This document shows, piece after piece, positions 34,734-46,592 of a stretch of 64,000 nucleotides of DNA (position 1 is the stretch's first letter; every line of letters begins with the position of its first letter). The stretch lies in NCBI GenBank assembly GCA_016800925.1, contig JABCPU010000081.1, positions 124,001-188,000 on the forward strand, written 5' to 3'. The notes beneath the pieces were generated by a model, which was not told where the DNA came from, did not search any database, and saw only the letters and a list, made by a program, of their open reading frames with translations. The DNA comes from Suillus spraguei. Lineage: Eukaryota > Basidiomycota > Agaricomycetes > Boletales > Suillaceae. Made by a program: the position numbers and the translations under genes.

Positions 34734-35439
34734 AACGTTAGGAGGGTAAATGCAACATCGGCACTCCTTCTCGTTGGATACTTGGACTGCGGAACTCTGT
34801 CGTACAACGCGTATAAACCAAGGTTGACTTGTGTTCATCCTTCGTTGAGCAGAGACTCATGTCACAGGTAAATCACTCACCGGGGAACAATGCAAACATG
34901 TTTGGTAATGTTCGGCCCATCCAAAACGGCAGATGAAATTGCGAGCATGTCAGGAGAACGTATATGAGGCCAGTTGGTCGACCAAATCGTCTACACACGG
35001 CCCGTCGTATCAACATAAAGCCGGTTGCATTCAGCGTAGCAAGGACCAAACGCACTATCAGAGAGTTCAAGACGCTGTGAGCCAAGTATTTACATAAAAT
35101 CAAACCTGCTATCTGAAGATCGAGTTTTGTGCTTAATAGGCCCCATTGACTCGCTATGTAGGCGACAGGTGAAGTGAGCCACGCAAGTAGAATGCTTCCT
35201 ATGAACGTCCGCGGTACAGCGCCTGGAAAGGTGTGATGGTCAAACTTTGCCACTGATCAGATACAAAGAGTAAGTATAAAAAATGTTCATGCCTTGTATA
35301 AATTATCCTTCCCAACCCCATACATAAGAACGTCATGGGTTGCGTGCAAGTTGAAACTTTCTTCGACCTTCGTGTATGGTGCCAAAAGAACATGAGCCCA
35401 GCTGGTCGCCAACAAGAGTATATCCATAAAAAAGCTCAT
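33518..35439 (-). CDS. ALG12: ALG12, dolichyl-P-Man:Man7GlcNAc2-PP-dolichol alpha-1,6-mannosyltransferase
   Basis: ER membrane glycosyltransferase of family GT22 that adds the eighth mannose to the lipid-linked N-glycan precursor. ATG at 35439 (MSFFMDILLLATSWAHVLLA) leads to the lumenal signature PYTKVEESFNLHATHDVLMY. Following exons give HHTFPGAVPRTFIGS, RLVLATLNATGFMLIRRAV, FHLPFWMGRTLPNMFAL, RSEISLLLAPLGIQALL, TVTIDSYLWNQWPLWPELYG, GHKEWRFIIYVVPFFNIAAA, and a soluble C-terminal region ending LYILERAK at 33518. Several hydrophobic helices separate these. Exons are split by short introns on the minus strand. No frame break is apparent. The 3' half is duplicated as a pseudogene at 31361-31902. 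Confidence 0.92.
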
Positions 35440-35705
35440 CGAGAATTGATTAAATCTGGATACCACTGTTCTACGTCCTAGATGCAGAACATGCGGTTGA
35501 AGTAAGAGGTGATATAAAGGCGTGACGCAGAACCTATTCAATGTTGACGTAACCGTGCAGTATTTATGTAATGTGACCATGTCAAAAGAAAGCCAACCTC
35601 ACTAAGTACTTTAGTAAGTTAGATATGGACCAGAAACTACCGGCCAACGCTAGTGTATAACCCGAACGGTCACCAAGGAGGAAAACTACTTTTTCGAATG
35701 TATTG

Positions 35706-36990
35706 TTATTCCAATGTGGTCGCCTTTGTCGCAAAGTGAAATTGTTTCAAAGAAGGCCAAGAGCAAGGTTCAAGCATGGACTGCACTTCCGGAGGGAACT
35801 GCACTGACATTGTGGAGTCTACTTGCAAAAATAGGCGCAGCGATTGCAAGCCTGCCTCTACAAGAGGTTCAAGCCCCTGCAAAATACTCTTGACGAGGTC
35901 GCTATCCTGGGCATGACGCCTAGGTTCATTGATATGGAGATCAAATGACTTCAGCGACTTCCCGAGCTTCTCAGCGATGATAGGTATGAGATAATCGAAG
36001 AAGGTCGTGACACCAGAAGGTTGCCCGTCTGGCTGAAACACCAATGTATGTAGATTTGTTGCTGCAAGGCGTGACATAAAGAGGATGACCGAAAACATCG
36101 ATCCCCGAACATCCAACTGCTTCAATGCAGGGAACAGCGGAGGAATGGCTTGCCAATTCATGTTCAAACGGTCTTGGAGGTGGATTTTGAGGTCTGAAAT
36201 AGGTGCCTGAGATAACAGCGTGCAAAGAGCTGCAAGCTCAGGGGCACGAATATAGGCTTTGCTTAGATCAACGCTCCCGATCTGCCCGAATTGAAGTGGG
36301 GGTATTGAGTGCAATGTTCTCATTGTCCGCATGAGACCAACAATGCACAGTTCCTTCAGATGGGGTGCTTCAGCGACAGCGCGGTCAAGTGCCAATTCGA
36401 TTGGGTCACAATCAAGTGTATTGTGGCATACGAGGGTGAGAGATCGTAGGGAGGGGGGAAATGGCTTCGCTTGCGGGGAAATTGGCCCAGAGAGGACATA
36501 GGCCAGACTTCGTAATTTTGGGAAAGGATGAAACTCATCGTGTCCGCGAATGACTGTGAGACGTGTATAACAATCCCGGTTTTTTGAAAGATCTGCGCTA
36601 TAGTTGTCGTGTTCTCCTAGGCGCAAACTCCATACTCGTGCAGCGTATTTGTCGAACGATTGCCAGCCGTTCAATGGATTACAGCAATACTTCAGGAGAT
36701 CACAGTCACTCGTCCGGGCGTCCTGCGGATATGACAAGGATTGGCTTCAGTAACAAACGTGGGATCACTGTAGGTGAGTCACTTACATCCACAAATGATG
36801 CGCTTTGTGGAATCAGCGAAATGAATGGCGCAAAGGAGTGCATAGACCTCCACAGGATATCAAGGGCAGGATCTGTAAATGCACGACAACAGCAAGACAT
36901 GTGGTACAACGACTTCTTGTCGTCTTGTAATCCATGAAGGATGACTGCGAGAATTTCTGAGATGCGGAGAATCTCAAAAGGTCCTGGCAT
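35706..36990 (-). CDS. F-box/LRR-like hypothetical protein
   Basis: Two exons: the first starts at ATG 36990 (MPGPFEILRISEILAVILHG), giving an F-box-like motif of ISEILAVIL and CCCRAFTDPALDILWRSM; an intron (gtaagtg ... ccgcag, about 36720-36785) joins VD to DARTSDCDLLKYC. The long second exon (to 35706) contains irregular leucine-rich stretches (FPKLRSLAYVLSG, PPSLRSLTLVC, APHLKELCIVGLM, FPALKQLDVRGSM) that resemble degenerate LRRs. Such F-box proteins are abundant in Agaricomycetes and presumably act as substrate adaptors for SCF ubiquitin ligases; the partner is unknown. Confidence 0.75.
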
Positions 36991-37240
36991 GATCAGTCAA
37001 AGAATTTGTTCGCAAATCACAGCACATACAAGATTTGAGGTTAAGGGTCACAAATTGTTCCAAACTAGCATTTGCCCTGTCCACCCTGTCGGTGGGCAAC
37101 TAATAATAAGTTCTAGTTTGGCCAGCAAAACCAGGATTCAGAGAACAAATAGCTCCAAACACGGCCTCTGTTCATACCGTACAACGCACCGACGGCCCTT
37201 CAACAAAGTAGACAAGAATCTTTTCTCATCGACTATGACC
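36991..37240. other. Short intergenic region
   Basis: No gene seen between the F-box gene start and the end of the reductase pseudogene. Confidence 0.5.
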
Positions 37241-38464
37241 TCATTTCGTGTCTTGCGGATGGGCACTAGTTTTGTCCCTTTCCCTTTCTTCATTCGCTCT
37301 AACCCGTCGATAATTCCTTCAAGACCACCAGGAAGAACTTCATACCTAACGGGCTACATAGAAGGAAAGTCAGCGGCAGTGAGACTATACGCTGGATACA
37401 TCACCTTGAAGGTCCCTGCTTTAAGCTATTCCAAAAGAATGGCCCACAACTCACTAGAGTGGCTTATTGTCAGCTGCATGTGGGCTTCCCAATGCGGGCC
37501 GTCCTACTAGTAATGGTTCTGCGTCCCATTTCTTCCTTTTCTTCGACTGACGGCGGAAGTGTTAAAACCAGGCATCCTTCTTAACCGAGGAGTGACCATC
37601 CGAGCTGCTGTGTCTCAGGGAGAGAAGTGACACCATACACATACTTGATCGATTTCCTTTCAAAATTGCTAACAGCAGTCTTGAGATCGTTGACAGGAAG
37701 GTCCCCATCGAATACATGGGTAGCGCCAAGTGACTTCAGGAACTCTTCATGTTCATGTTTAAGTGACGCAGTCATAATGATAGGAGAAAACCCAGAGAGG
37801 CGAGCCAGCTGAAGGAGTCGGATATCTTATCAGTCACGGTTACTCGTGACTTACTATATCATATATGCCCCGACAGCTAACGATGATTCCCCAGGAATGA
37901 TAATCGGTGTCTTTGGGTACGCGTCAATGCCTCCCTGTACCTAAGGCAGGGTGAGGCCTAATTCGTACTCGTTACTATTATACAGGCCTGTCGAAGCAGT
38001 GTCGAAGGCTAGTGAAATAGTGGCTGCCTCATAATATTCCAAATTATTTAGGATCTATATACCTGTGCCAATGCACTTCACTGAAACATGCCTTCACAGT
38101 GAAATCTGCAAATCCGAGTGTGAACTGTTGGAAGTCATTTGAAAACTGGGCAAATCTACAGTGAACAAGTTAAGCTCAAGCACAATTCAGGGCCACTAGC
38201 AATGCTTACACTCTGTCTCCCTTTGCGAACTTGTCGAGACCTTCTCCTACTTCGTTGACAATATCAGCACTATTCTCGCCGAGTACTGCTGGGTATTTCT
38301 CGGCGAAAAATCCTGATCCTAAACTTTGTAGTCGACAGAATCAAGGACTGCAGAGTAAGCTTAGATCAAGAACTCATCCTTTCCGAGCTTCAAGATGTTG
38401 CGCAAACGAACAGCGGATATACCTTGATTATATTCAAAAAAGAGTGCTTTTTGTTGCTTTACAT
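37241..38464 (-). pseudogene. MDR-family reductase pseudogene (tandem copy 1)
   Basis: Colinear with the intact gene at 38840-40087 along its whole length, including matching introns and 3' flank (the bases tcgactatgacc follow both). The start ATG (38464) is directly followed by TAA because seven bases present in the intact copy (ctgacac) are missing, shifting the frame. Further stops occur in exon 1 (after KDEFLI and after VDYKV), and the middle exon around 37870-38040 has lost the nucleotide-binding region's continuity. It is a dead tandem duplicate. Confidence 0.88.
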
Positions 38465-38839
38465 GGTTGCGAGATCAGTGAGAGTGTGCAATGACGCGAC
38501 TACATAGGGGTCACACTTATAAGTCACGTGATTTCGATCGGCGGCTGGTGAGTTTCACTCACAACACATCTCATCGCAAATGAAAAAACCTTGAGTGATT
38601 ACAGATAGATGTGTGAAATAAAATGCATTCAAATATTGTTTACATTACCCCCATTCTACTAATCCTACATACACATATATATCAACTGCTGACCCTAGGT
38701 CATTTACAAAATTTAGATTAGCTAAACAGACATTATACAACGCCAAAATAGTTAATAACTTAAAAATACCACCGACCTTCAACAAACCATCTTGTTCACA
38801 GATGATTGCCACTTTTCTCGTCGACTATGACCGGTGGCC

Positions 38840-40087
38840 TCACTTCGTGTCATTCGGATGTGCAACCAGTTTGGTCCCACTCACTTCCCCCTTCTTCATT
38901 CGTTCCAACCCGTCGATAATTCCTTCAAGACCATCAGGAAGAATTTCATGTCTAATGGGCTACGTAGAAGAAAGGTCAGGGGCGTTGAGACTGAAGTACG
39001 CTGGATACCTTACCTTGATCCTTCCTTCCTTAAGCCACGCCGAAAGAGTGACCCACGCCTCTTTACAAAGCAGGTAATTTTCATCCGCGTGCGGGCTTCC
39101 GAACGTCCTAATAGCTTTGCGTTCTTTTCCTTCCTCTTCTTTGACTGACACCGGTAGTGTCAAAACTAAGCATCCTTTCTGATCGAGGAGCGACCATCCA
39201 ACCTGCTGTGTCCTAGGGAGAGAGATGGCATCATACACATACTTGATCGGCTCCCTTGTAATCTTGCTAATAGCAATCTTGAGATCGTTGGCAGAAAGGT
39301 CCCTGTCGAATACATGAGTAGCGCCAAGTGACTTAAGGTGCTCTTCATGTTTGAGTGACGCAATCACAATGATAGGAGAAAACCCAGAGAGGCGAGCCAG
39401 CTGAATGGCTGAAAGAGGGAGGTTAGCATGATGCTTTTCTTGACTTGTGACTTACCGAATGACCCGACAGCTGACGATCCCCCAAGAATGACCATCGGTG
39501 TATTTTGATACGCGCCAATGCCGCCCTGTACCCAAGGCGGGGTGAGGCCTACGCCGTACTTGTTACCATTATACAGGCCTGTCAAAGCAGTATCGAAGGC
39601 CAGTGGAATCGTGGCTGCCTCATCGAATCCCAAATTACCCGGGATCTATGTGCCGTCAGTGCTAATGCAAATCTTGCGCTAAAAACATGCCTTAGCAGTG
39701 AAATCTGCAACTCCGAGTGTGAACTGCTGAAAAGCTGATCCGTCATTTGAAAACCGGCCATGAGCAAATCTACAGTGAATAAATTAAGCTCATGCACAAC
39801 TCAGGAGCTACTAGCAATGCTCACACTTTGTCTCCCTTCGCGAACGTGTTGATACCTTGTCCTACTTCGTCGACAACACCAGCAATATCCTGACCGAGTA
39901 CTGCTGGGTATTTCTCGACGTAAACCCCCTGTTCCTGAATTTTGTAGTCGATAGGATTAAGGGCTGCAGAGTGAACTTGGATCAAGAGCTCATGCATCCC
40001 GGGCTTCGGGATGCTGTGTAAACCAACAGAGAATTGACCATGCTTAGACTCAAGGAAGAGTGCTTTTTGTTGCTTTGTGTCAGACAT
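38840..40087 (-). CDS. Zinc-independent MDR oxidoreductase / enoyl-reductase-like (tandem copy 2)
   Basis: Medium-chain dehydrogenase/reductase that probably reduces an activated double bond with NADPH. ATG at 40087 (MSDTKQQKALFLESKHG); exon 1 has the groES-like fold (ALNPIDYKIQEQG, YPAVLGQDIAGVVDEVGQG). Exon 2 (FAHGRFSNDGSAFQQFTLG) and exon 3 (NLGFDEAATIPLAFDTALTG) follow, then the nucleotide-binding segment VILGGSSAVGSFG split by an intron before IQLARLSGFSPII. The last exons encode SLGATHVFDRDLS, LKEGRIK, and PDGLEGIIDGLERMKKGEVS, ending at 38840. Catalytic zinc ligands are absent, as in the LovC/ToxD-like branch. No frame break was seen. A TATA element lies about 50 bp upstream. Confidence 0.88.
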
Positions 40088-40135
40088 GGTTGCGAGATGA
40101 GAGACTATTGAGAGCAACTTTACATAGGGGTCTCA

Positions 40136-40144
40136 CTTTATATA
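40136..40144 (-). promoter_or_regulatory. TATA box of MDR gene copy 2
   Basis: On the minus strand the sequence reads tatataaag, about 50 bp upstream of the ATG at 40087, a spacing that allows a short 5' UTR. Confidence 0.5.
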
Positions 40145-40264
40145 CAACTTAACCATTTGAAATGATGACGCATGCAAGAAGCAATTCATATTGACAAAGA
40201 AATGAAAGGGTATCTAGATAAAATAATGATCATATATGGATGACTAACTTAGCGATCGTCCGTC

Positions 40265-41520
40265 TCAAGTTTCTTGCGGCCGAACCACCATTTTCACCCC
40301 ATCTACCTTCCCAGCACTAAATCTCTCGAGCGCGTCCGGTATTGCACGTAGCCCGCCAGGTAATAGATCAACGTGGTTTGGCTAAGACAACGTCAGAATA
40401 TACCAAGAGGTACGGTTTGATTGATACGTACTAGTATGTGATTATCTTCTACCCATCTCTCAAGATGAGCCCATAGCCTCTTCCCCGTTTCCCAGTTCTC
40501 ATCCGATTGCGGATTCCCGTCTACAGGAACCACCTGCCTGATGTCATAGGTGTCCTTGGGAATCAAGGATGGCTGTGTGACAACAAGCTTCCCCCCGGGC
40601 GCAAGTAATGACCAAGCAGCTTCCTGCGTCTCTGCCGTGGATATGGAATCATACATAATATGTATGCGAGAGCCCGTGATTTTCATCACGGCCTGTTTTA
40701 GTGCTGGTAGTGACAGATATCTGTCAATGACGTGGTTTGCTCCGAGACTCTTCAGATATTCCGTGTGCTTCAGCGAGGCAGTGGTAATGATAGGTGAGAA
40801 GCCCGACAGCCTTGCTAGTTGGATAACTAGTAGCAATGATGCTTTAGTAAGATAACTTTGCTGTGGCAATGAGCTACCAAGCTTACCGTAGTTGCCCACA
40901 GAGCCAGCACCACCGAGGATCAAGATGGGCCAACCTTTATATTTGGACCATCCACCGCGGTCCCAAGGCGGGATGAGACCCATACCATTGGTGGCACCGT
41001 ACATCCCGATTGCAGCTGTACCAATTCCGCATGCGATAGTACTCGCCTGGTCAAGCGATAAGCTTCTCGGGACCTGAGTAATATCGATCAACACGAGTCT
41101 CAGATACCGATCGCGGAGTTTAACTTGCCTTAGCTGCGAAGTCAGTCGTGACTACACAATACTGCTGGAAGGTTGCCAAATCGTTATCGTCGAAGGCACC
41201 ATGGAAGAATCTAGGTCATGATTAATCTTACAGCATTACTAATATAAAAGTGGGACGGCATACATTCTTTCCCCTGGATCGAATCTTGTAACGCCTTCTC
41301 CGATTTCTTCAACAATGCCGGCACCATCGGTACCAAGCACTGCAGGATAACTGTCAACGAGTGTGCCATCTTTGTGGGCCTTCGCATCGAAAGGGTTGAG
41401 CGCAGTGGCCTGAAGTTTGACAAGGACTTCGCCAGGACCTGGCTTGGGTATTTTGCGACCAGCGACGGCAAATGTCGCTTGCTTGGATGGGAGGATGAGC
41501 GCGAGTTGCTCGTCAGGCAT
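40265..41520 (-). CDS. Zinc-independent MDR oxidoreductase (tandem copy 3)
   Basis: Same family and orientation as the neighbouring copies but more divergent. Starting at ATG 41520: MPDEQLALILPSKQATFAVA, ALNPFDAKAHKDG, YPAVLGTDGAGIVEEIGEG. Later exons give TFQQYCVVTTDFAAK, SLDQASTIACGIGTAAIGMY, the dinucleotide-binding ILGGAGSVGNYG joined to VIQLARLSGFSPII, SLGANHVIDRYLSL, and LLPGGLRAIPDALERFSAGK with stop at 40265. An upstream in-frame ATG at 41607 would add 29 residues of DSTLDI repeats, but it lies only 11 bp from a TATA box, so translation probably starts at 41520. Substrate unknown. Confidence 0.88.
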
Positions 41521-41617
41521 ATTAGGAGTTGAGGGAATATCAAGGGTTGAGTGGATGTCAAGTGTCGAATCGATGGAAGGGTTTTGTTCCTGGTAAAGAT
41601 AAAGCATTGAACGAGGG

Positions 41618-41625
41618 CTTTTATA
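41618..41625 (-). promoter_or_regulatory. TATA box of MDR gene copy 3
   Basis: Minus-strand tataaaag. Transcription would begin roughly 30 bp downstream, about 41590, which is past the ATG at 41607 and supports the start at 41520. Confidence 0.55.
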
Positions 41626-42972
41626 CTCATTTGCTATTACTTACTTGGCTTAACGGAAGTGAATGGAATGAAGTGTTTAGGGACACCTCGTGTATCGGGT
41701 GAGGCCCTCGACCATCTAGACGCGATAAAAATTGTACAGCTTTCTCAAGAAGCCTTAATCTTCGGCGGATAGGACCCGGATGTTTGTTATTGGTGCGTGG
41801 CTGCATGAGGTTTGTGAGCAAACCATGAACACGAGGCAGAGAAGATTGGAGCGATATACTTGCAGTCGGTGCGCTCATGACGTGACTACGATGTAATACA
41901 GGGGATATTTCGTTATATGGGAAGGAATTGTGTACACTTTATAGCCATTAGTACTACGGCCACGAGGCAGTTACGCTATTTTGTGACATTTTAGGGCCGC
42001 ACTGACTGCAATTCATGGAAATTTCTTGCACAGGAAAGTCCCTCGTGCGCTCCACAAGTGGAACTTCATTATAGAAGCAATGAAAGGTACGTACAAAATT
42101 AACGCTAACCTCGAGGCTGGCAAATTGGACGCCGGACGTTTCACGTATAGTCCAGCGAGGGGTCCCTGGATGCGCCTAGAGACCAGACCAGACTAGACCA
42201 CATCAGTAAAAAAACACAAGGTGCACAGCCTAGCCCACCTTCCCCTTGCACATGGAAGCCCATTTCCTTAAGAAATAACGTTTGCCTCATTTCCGAGGGA
42301 CGCTGAGCGCTGGGGCTGTGGTCAAGCAAAGCCAAATAGCGCAAAAACCATTATCATTTTTAGCTAATTAGAATCACATTCAGCATGGATATATAGGCGT
42401 AGGAAAGCGGGAGAATTTGTTGGAGTATGGTACCTCGAGAGCCTTGATTGAGTGACGGTACATAGAGTGAATCAAGCTTATCTGAAAAGTGAAGCGGTGA
42501 TTGGACAAGGCCGACCGTGATCGCAGGCCATTAAAATCGATCAAGGATTAACAAGGAGAATGATCAATGTATGCGATTAAACTGTTCGTCAGGGTCTGGT
42601 CAGCGAGTGCTCAAGACCTACAAGAACGTACCCACCGAAAAAACGAACCACGGCCGATCGTACAAGATTGAAATAGAGCATGACGAGAAGATACAGATTT
42701 GCTACCAATTAATTGGCATATGGATACGGAAATGAGTGGGGGTGCAATGCTGTCCAATGCTCTAAAGCTTTGTCACGGTGGGGCGGGGACATGACTGAAA
42801 CGGACAACAATCTCAACGCGCGTTTTCTCATGCGTGTGAAGGTGACAAAGTGAATGTCCAAAAGAAAGAAGTGGGTCGGAATTACGCTGTGCGCGCTTGT
42901 GCTTTCAACGATTAGGCCATTGGGGAGATATTCGGAACTTACCTGCATAAGGTAGTGGTGCTCCTCAACATT
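41626..42972. other. Intergenic, no gene recognised
   Basis: An 83-codon minus-strand frame (41627-41878) starting MSAPTASISLQSSLPRVHG is the only notable ORF; it has no family match I recognise and overlaps the promoter of MDR copy 3. The remainder shows nothing assignable. Confidence 0.4.
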
Positions 42973-44109
42973 TCACTGATTCCGCATGGCGCCACTGGAC
43001 TCTATTTTTACCTTCTTGACATTGCGGGTAGTGGATATTCTTTCCTCGAGCCTTCTCACCTGTGCCTTCGTAAGAGGGTGTCAGCGCTCCTATAAACATA
43101 CCGCTAGAAAAATCTAACTTTCAGCGCATTAAGCTCACGCAAGGTTTCATCATCGGCATCTAAGCCTGTCCCATCGTTGTGATAATCCGGCTCTGGTACG
43201 TCTACAGGAGCTTCACGCTTGGTTCCCCGTAAAGGTTGCATAGGTGGCGGGGCAATACCATCTGCCACGAGTCGATCTAGTAAGGATATATGAGCATCCG
43301 ATTATAATTACCGATTGTGTTGTACACACGAACCAAATGGTCTGTACCTGAAAATAAATGTAGTCATGGGGGTCGTCCCAATGCGGGCCACGTGAGTTAT
43401 CTGCTGTGGTTGAATACGGATCTCCTCTCCGAATCTAATATCGTTTTTGGCTTGTATGACGAGATGGAGCAAAAATACGCACCCCACACAGTGACTTGAT
43501 GCCTTCTTTGAGCGTTCGTGGACCATTGTTCCCTTAGCAGGGACCAATTTTTTTTGGTAGCCCATACCAATCACATTCACAGGCCAGATGGCTAAAGAGA
43601 TTTCCCCGAGCTCGGCATGTGCAGAATTCATGTGTTGGTCTTCATCTATAAGTATGTGAGTACACTTCTGGAGATTGATAGTTTACACCAGATGAAACTG
43701 ACCCGTCAGCTGAAGCCTCGAGAAGGTAAGCGGACGAACGGAATTCATCGATGTGTTGACGTATTTGAATTCCGCAGTACATCTCTGATACGTCGGTGGC
43801 TCATTGAAGCTTAAAGCGCGCATTAATTGACCCCCTCCATGTACGCCGTCGAGTATCACATCTCCTGTTTGGTGATACTGGCGTGCATGGTTGATATCTT
43901 GCCATACTACAGAGAATGTCTGTAGGAGCGACAGGAGGCGGCGTTGTAGGTCGCCTCATGCACGAAGTTCACTAAGTACACACCTTCCCTGCTTCGGAAG
44001 CAATCCAACAGGTCACTTTGTTTTCTTCTGGAAACATCTCAATTCCATAGCTCTCCAAAGCTTGTCCATCGACCCTGATGCACGCTCGTAGCGTCCCGTA
44101 GGATAGCAT
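42973..44109 (-). CDS. DUF7918 protein, copy 1 (intact)
   Basis: ATG at 44109 opens MLSYGTLRACIRVDGQALES and runs to the family-typical NKVTCWIASEAGK; the next exon reads FSVVWQDINHARQY and GDVILDGVHGGGQLMRA. A short intron precedes HAELGEISLAIWPVNVIGMG and MVHERSKKASSHCV; then IRFGEE and TTFIFRYRPF, and a C-terminal exon ending in a predicted coiled coil (DDETLRELNALK, AQVRRLEERIS) and stop at 42973. Each junction has GT-AG signals and keeps frame. DUF7918 proteins are multiplied in Agaricomycetes; the function is unknown. Two relatives follow on the same strand. Confidence 0.75.
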
Positions 44110-46592
44110 TGGAGGAAAGGAGAAATGATGACGCGGATAGCTTTCAATCGATGTACACGCGCTTAACCAGGTACAGGAAGGCGTGCAGGGAGTAAAGCAT
44201 GCTCTAATTGGCTTTTACCACTAATTAAATTTGAAACTCAGCGATAGAACGCGCTCGCATCATGTGACATCATCCTCAAACTCTTTCTCGCTAACTGGTA
44301 CGTCGAGGAAAATTCTTGAACCTTCTTCACAGCAGCAGAATGTTGTTACCTCCTCAGTGGCAATCACCTGGTGCTATGCACCGGAGCACTTGCAAATTCT
44401 AGCTGTGACTTTAGCCTAACCATACTTGTGATTCGCATCTTGGAGCCACAGAACGGCTTTAATTTGAGCGGGTCAGAACAAAAGTATGTCACAATGTGCT
44501 GACTTGGCATTTCAGCGATCTCACACATGATGAACAGTCACGATGCGTCCCTGACTCATTCACATTGATGACACGCGCACGAGGAACAGCACATAGGAGT
44601 TGATAAAGTTCACATCACCCGATGTAACGGACCTCCAATGTCCAGCGGTGTTGTGCTTTCTTCAACAGGTTGGCAACGATCATGGACCAAAACCATGAGG
44701 TGTTTCTGCGTGTCACATACACATCAGTGCTCCTTTGCGTCCAATAAAGTCCGAGGAGCGATGTACATCCGAGAAGGCGGCCGAAACTCAACATAATCCA
44801 TCTCTATCACACAACGTGTCACTACTCCGATAAAGTTTAAGCGAACTCCAAACAACACGCTGGTTAAACTCTCAACTTCTGGAGATTTGTATTCCTCCGT
44901 TCGCCTCGTGACAGATGACCGGAATGACGCATTGAAAACATTGTTTCCACTACTCCTCTTAGCCCCCTTTTCAAGAGTTCTACGCCACTTTGCCAGTTGA
45001 GAGAACAATAAGCAGTTACTAAGAGAATCGATGGTACGGGTCTTCATGTGATATTTTGATTCCAACCACGAGTGCTGTCATGCGATGTGGTACTGACCAA
45101 GCGGCCTAGACAGGCAGGCACTGTGGACCGCTAATTGCACGGAACGCCGATTAAAGGCACATTTTGAGGAGTCAAAAGAAGGATCCGGGCCGGGGTACAG
45201 GTATGCCTGAAACACGGAATGAATGATGTTCACATATTTAACAACGGAATAAGCACCTGCCGCCGGCTCAAGGCTGTATTTACCTCGGGCTCAATGATAG
45301 AAAAGATCCTCGCTCACGAGGGTGACGGTTCTTTGAACTTATTTACCGGGTTTTTGATCCTCTTTTTTTTTTTTTTTGCAAGTGTTTCAGCTCATTCTAT
45401 AGACTACGCTAGCTAGGTGATATGGATATGTTCCGCTTACTTCGGGGTCCAGGATCTTCTCTGGCGCTCCCGCGAAGCACCCGGCTTTCGGTTCACCCAT
45501 AGGCAGGATCCGGCCAATAACCGTAGAGGGCGGTGCCCTATGTGCATTTGGCTCATTCATTGTGATTAGGACGGTAATCGGAGGCACGCTTACCGATACA
45601 GTCATAAGATGAATCAAATAGGAGGTTTGTCTGTGAAAATATAAAGTGACTTAGCAGCCAGAGGTCTCTTAACTAGTACTTCGTGTTCGAAGCTGCAGTT
45701 ATGACAAACGAGTCATGTCCCAAAATCACGATTGCTTAGATGTCCCATTTGTTCGTGGAATATACGATTGTCGGATTAATTTCGCTGTGACTATTCAAGG
45801 GCAGTAGGTAGCTGGTCATTATGTTAATACCGCTTAGCGTCATACCGGTCGGAGGTGGAACAATATTAAGTCGGTGGTGGAAGTGAAACAAGAAGATATG
45901 AAGCCACGAGTGCTCCGCATCACCGTATGTGCATTCCAGGATGTCCCGGTGCCAACCGGCCGAAACAGTTGAGCAAAGCGATGACATCGGACTCCTTATG
46001 CCACGGAACCCAAGAGGACATCTTCGCGTCCTTGGATGGAATTCCAGCATAATCTAGTAGCCTCCTGTCATAAAGGAGAAGGGGTGACACCAGATCCCCG
46101 GTCGTGAGCGTGAGCACTGAACTCGTTTCATAGAAGTCTCCGAGGAGCAGATATCGCTACCACAGGGGAATGAAAGTGATGGCTCAAGCCCGCTTGTAAG
46201 TACTAATCATGAGCTCACTAATATTGAACTTCTGAAGCCTCGGGATGCGAGCTATAATCATATGAAGTCGACTTGGAATATATATAGGGGTTGTAGAAAA
46301 TACATATTTACTAGTAGGAAGGTATTATTGCCGTAAGCATAACGTCAGGACTGGTGGCGACAGACTGTTAAGAAGTTCTGTACGAATACAGTATACAACA
46401 TCCACACGTATCCACGATGAGATGATTTCGAGCCACACAGAAACTATGTATGCAATGTGCCCTATCTTGCAAATAATGGAGTTCCTAGAAATTGCGTGGA
46501 AGCGCCCATTACACTTGAAATCTGGGTTGCTAGGAGCGGTGGTACGTAAGCCCGAACCCAAGAAAAGAGAGAGAAATTAATCCTCAGTGAGA
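44110..46592. other. 2.5 kb between DUF7918 copies, no gene confirmed
   Basis: Holds several minus-strand frames (44724-45065, 45387-45617, 45736-46117). One piece at about 46020-46080 (RRLLDYAG, AKMSSWVPWHKE) faintly resembles the first exon of DUF7918, so a heavily decayed copy may lie here. A 16-17-nt T-run occurs at about 45364-45380. Nothing else assignable. Confidence 0.35.

Noticed and set aside
41521..41607. 29-residue N-terminal extension (DSTLDI repeats) on MDR copy 3
   Set aside because: The ATG at 41607 is only 11 bp from a TATA box and would precede the expected transcription start; the family start fits 41520.
45364..45380. T-run as a Pol III terminator or poly(A) retroelement tail
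   Set aside because: No A/B boxes, target duplication or reverse-transcriptase remnant nearby; a simple homopolymer.
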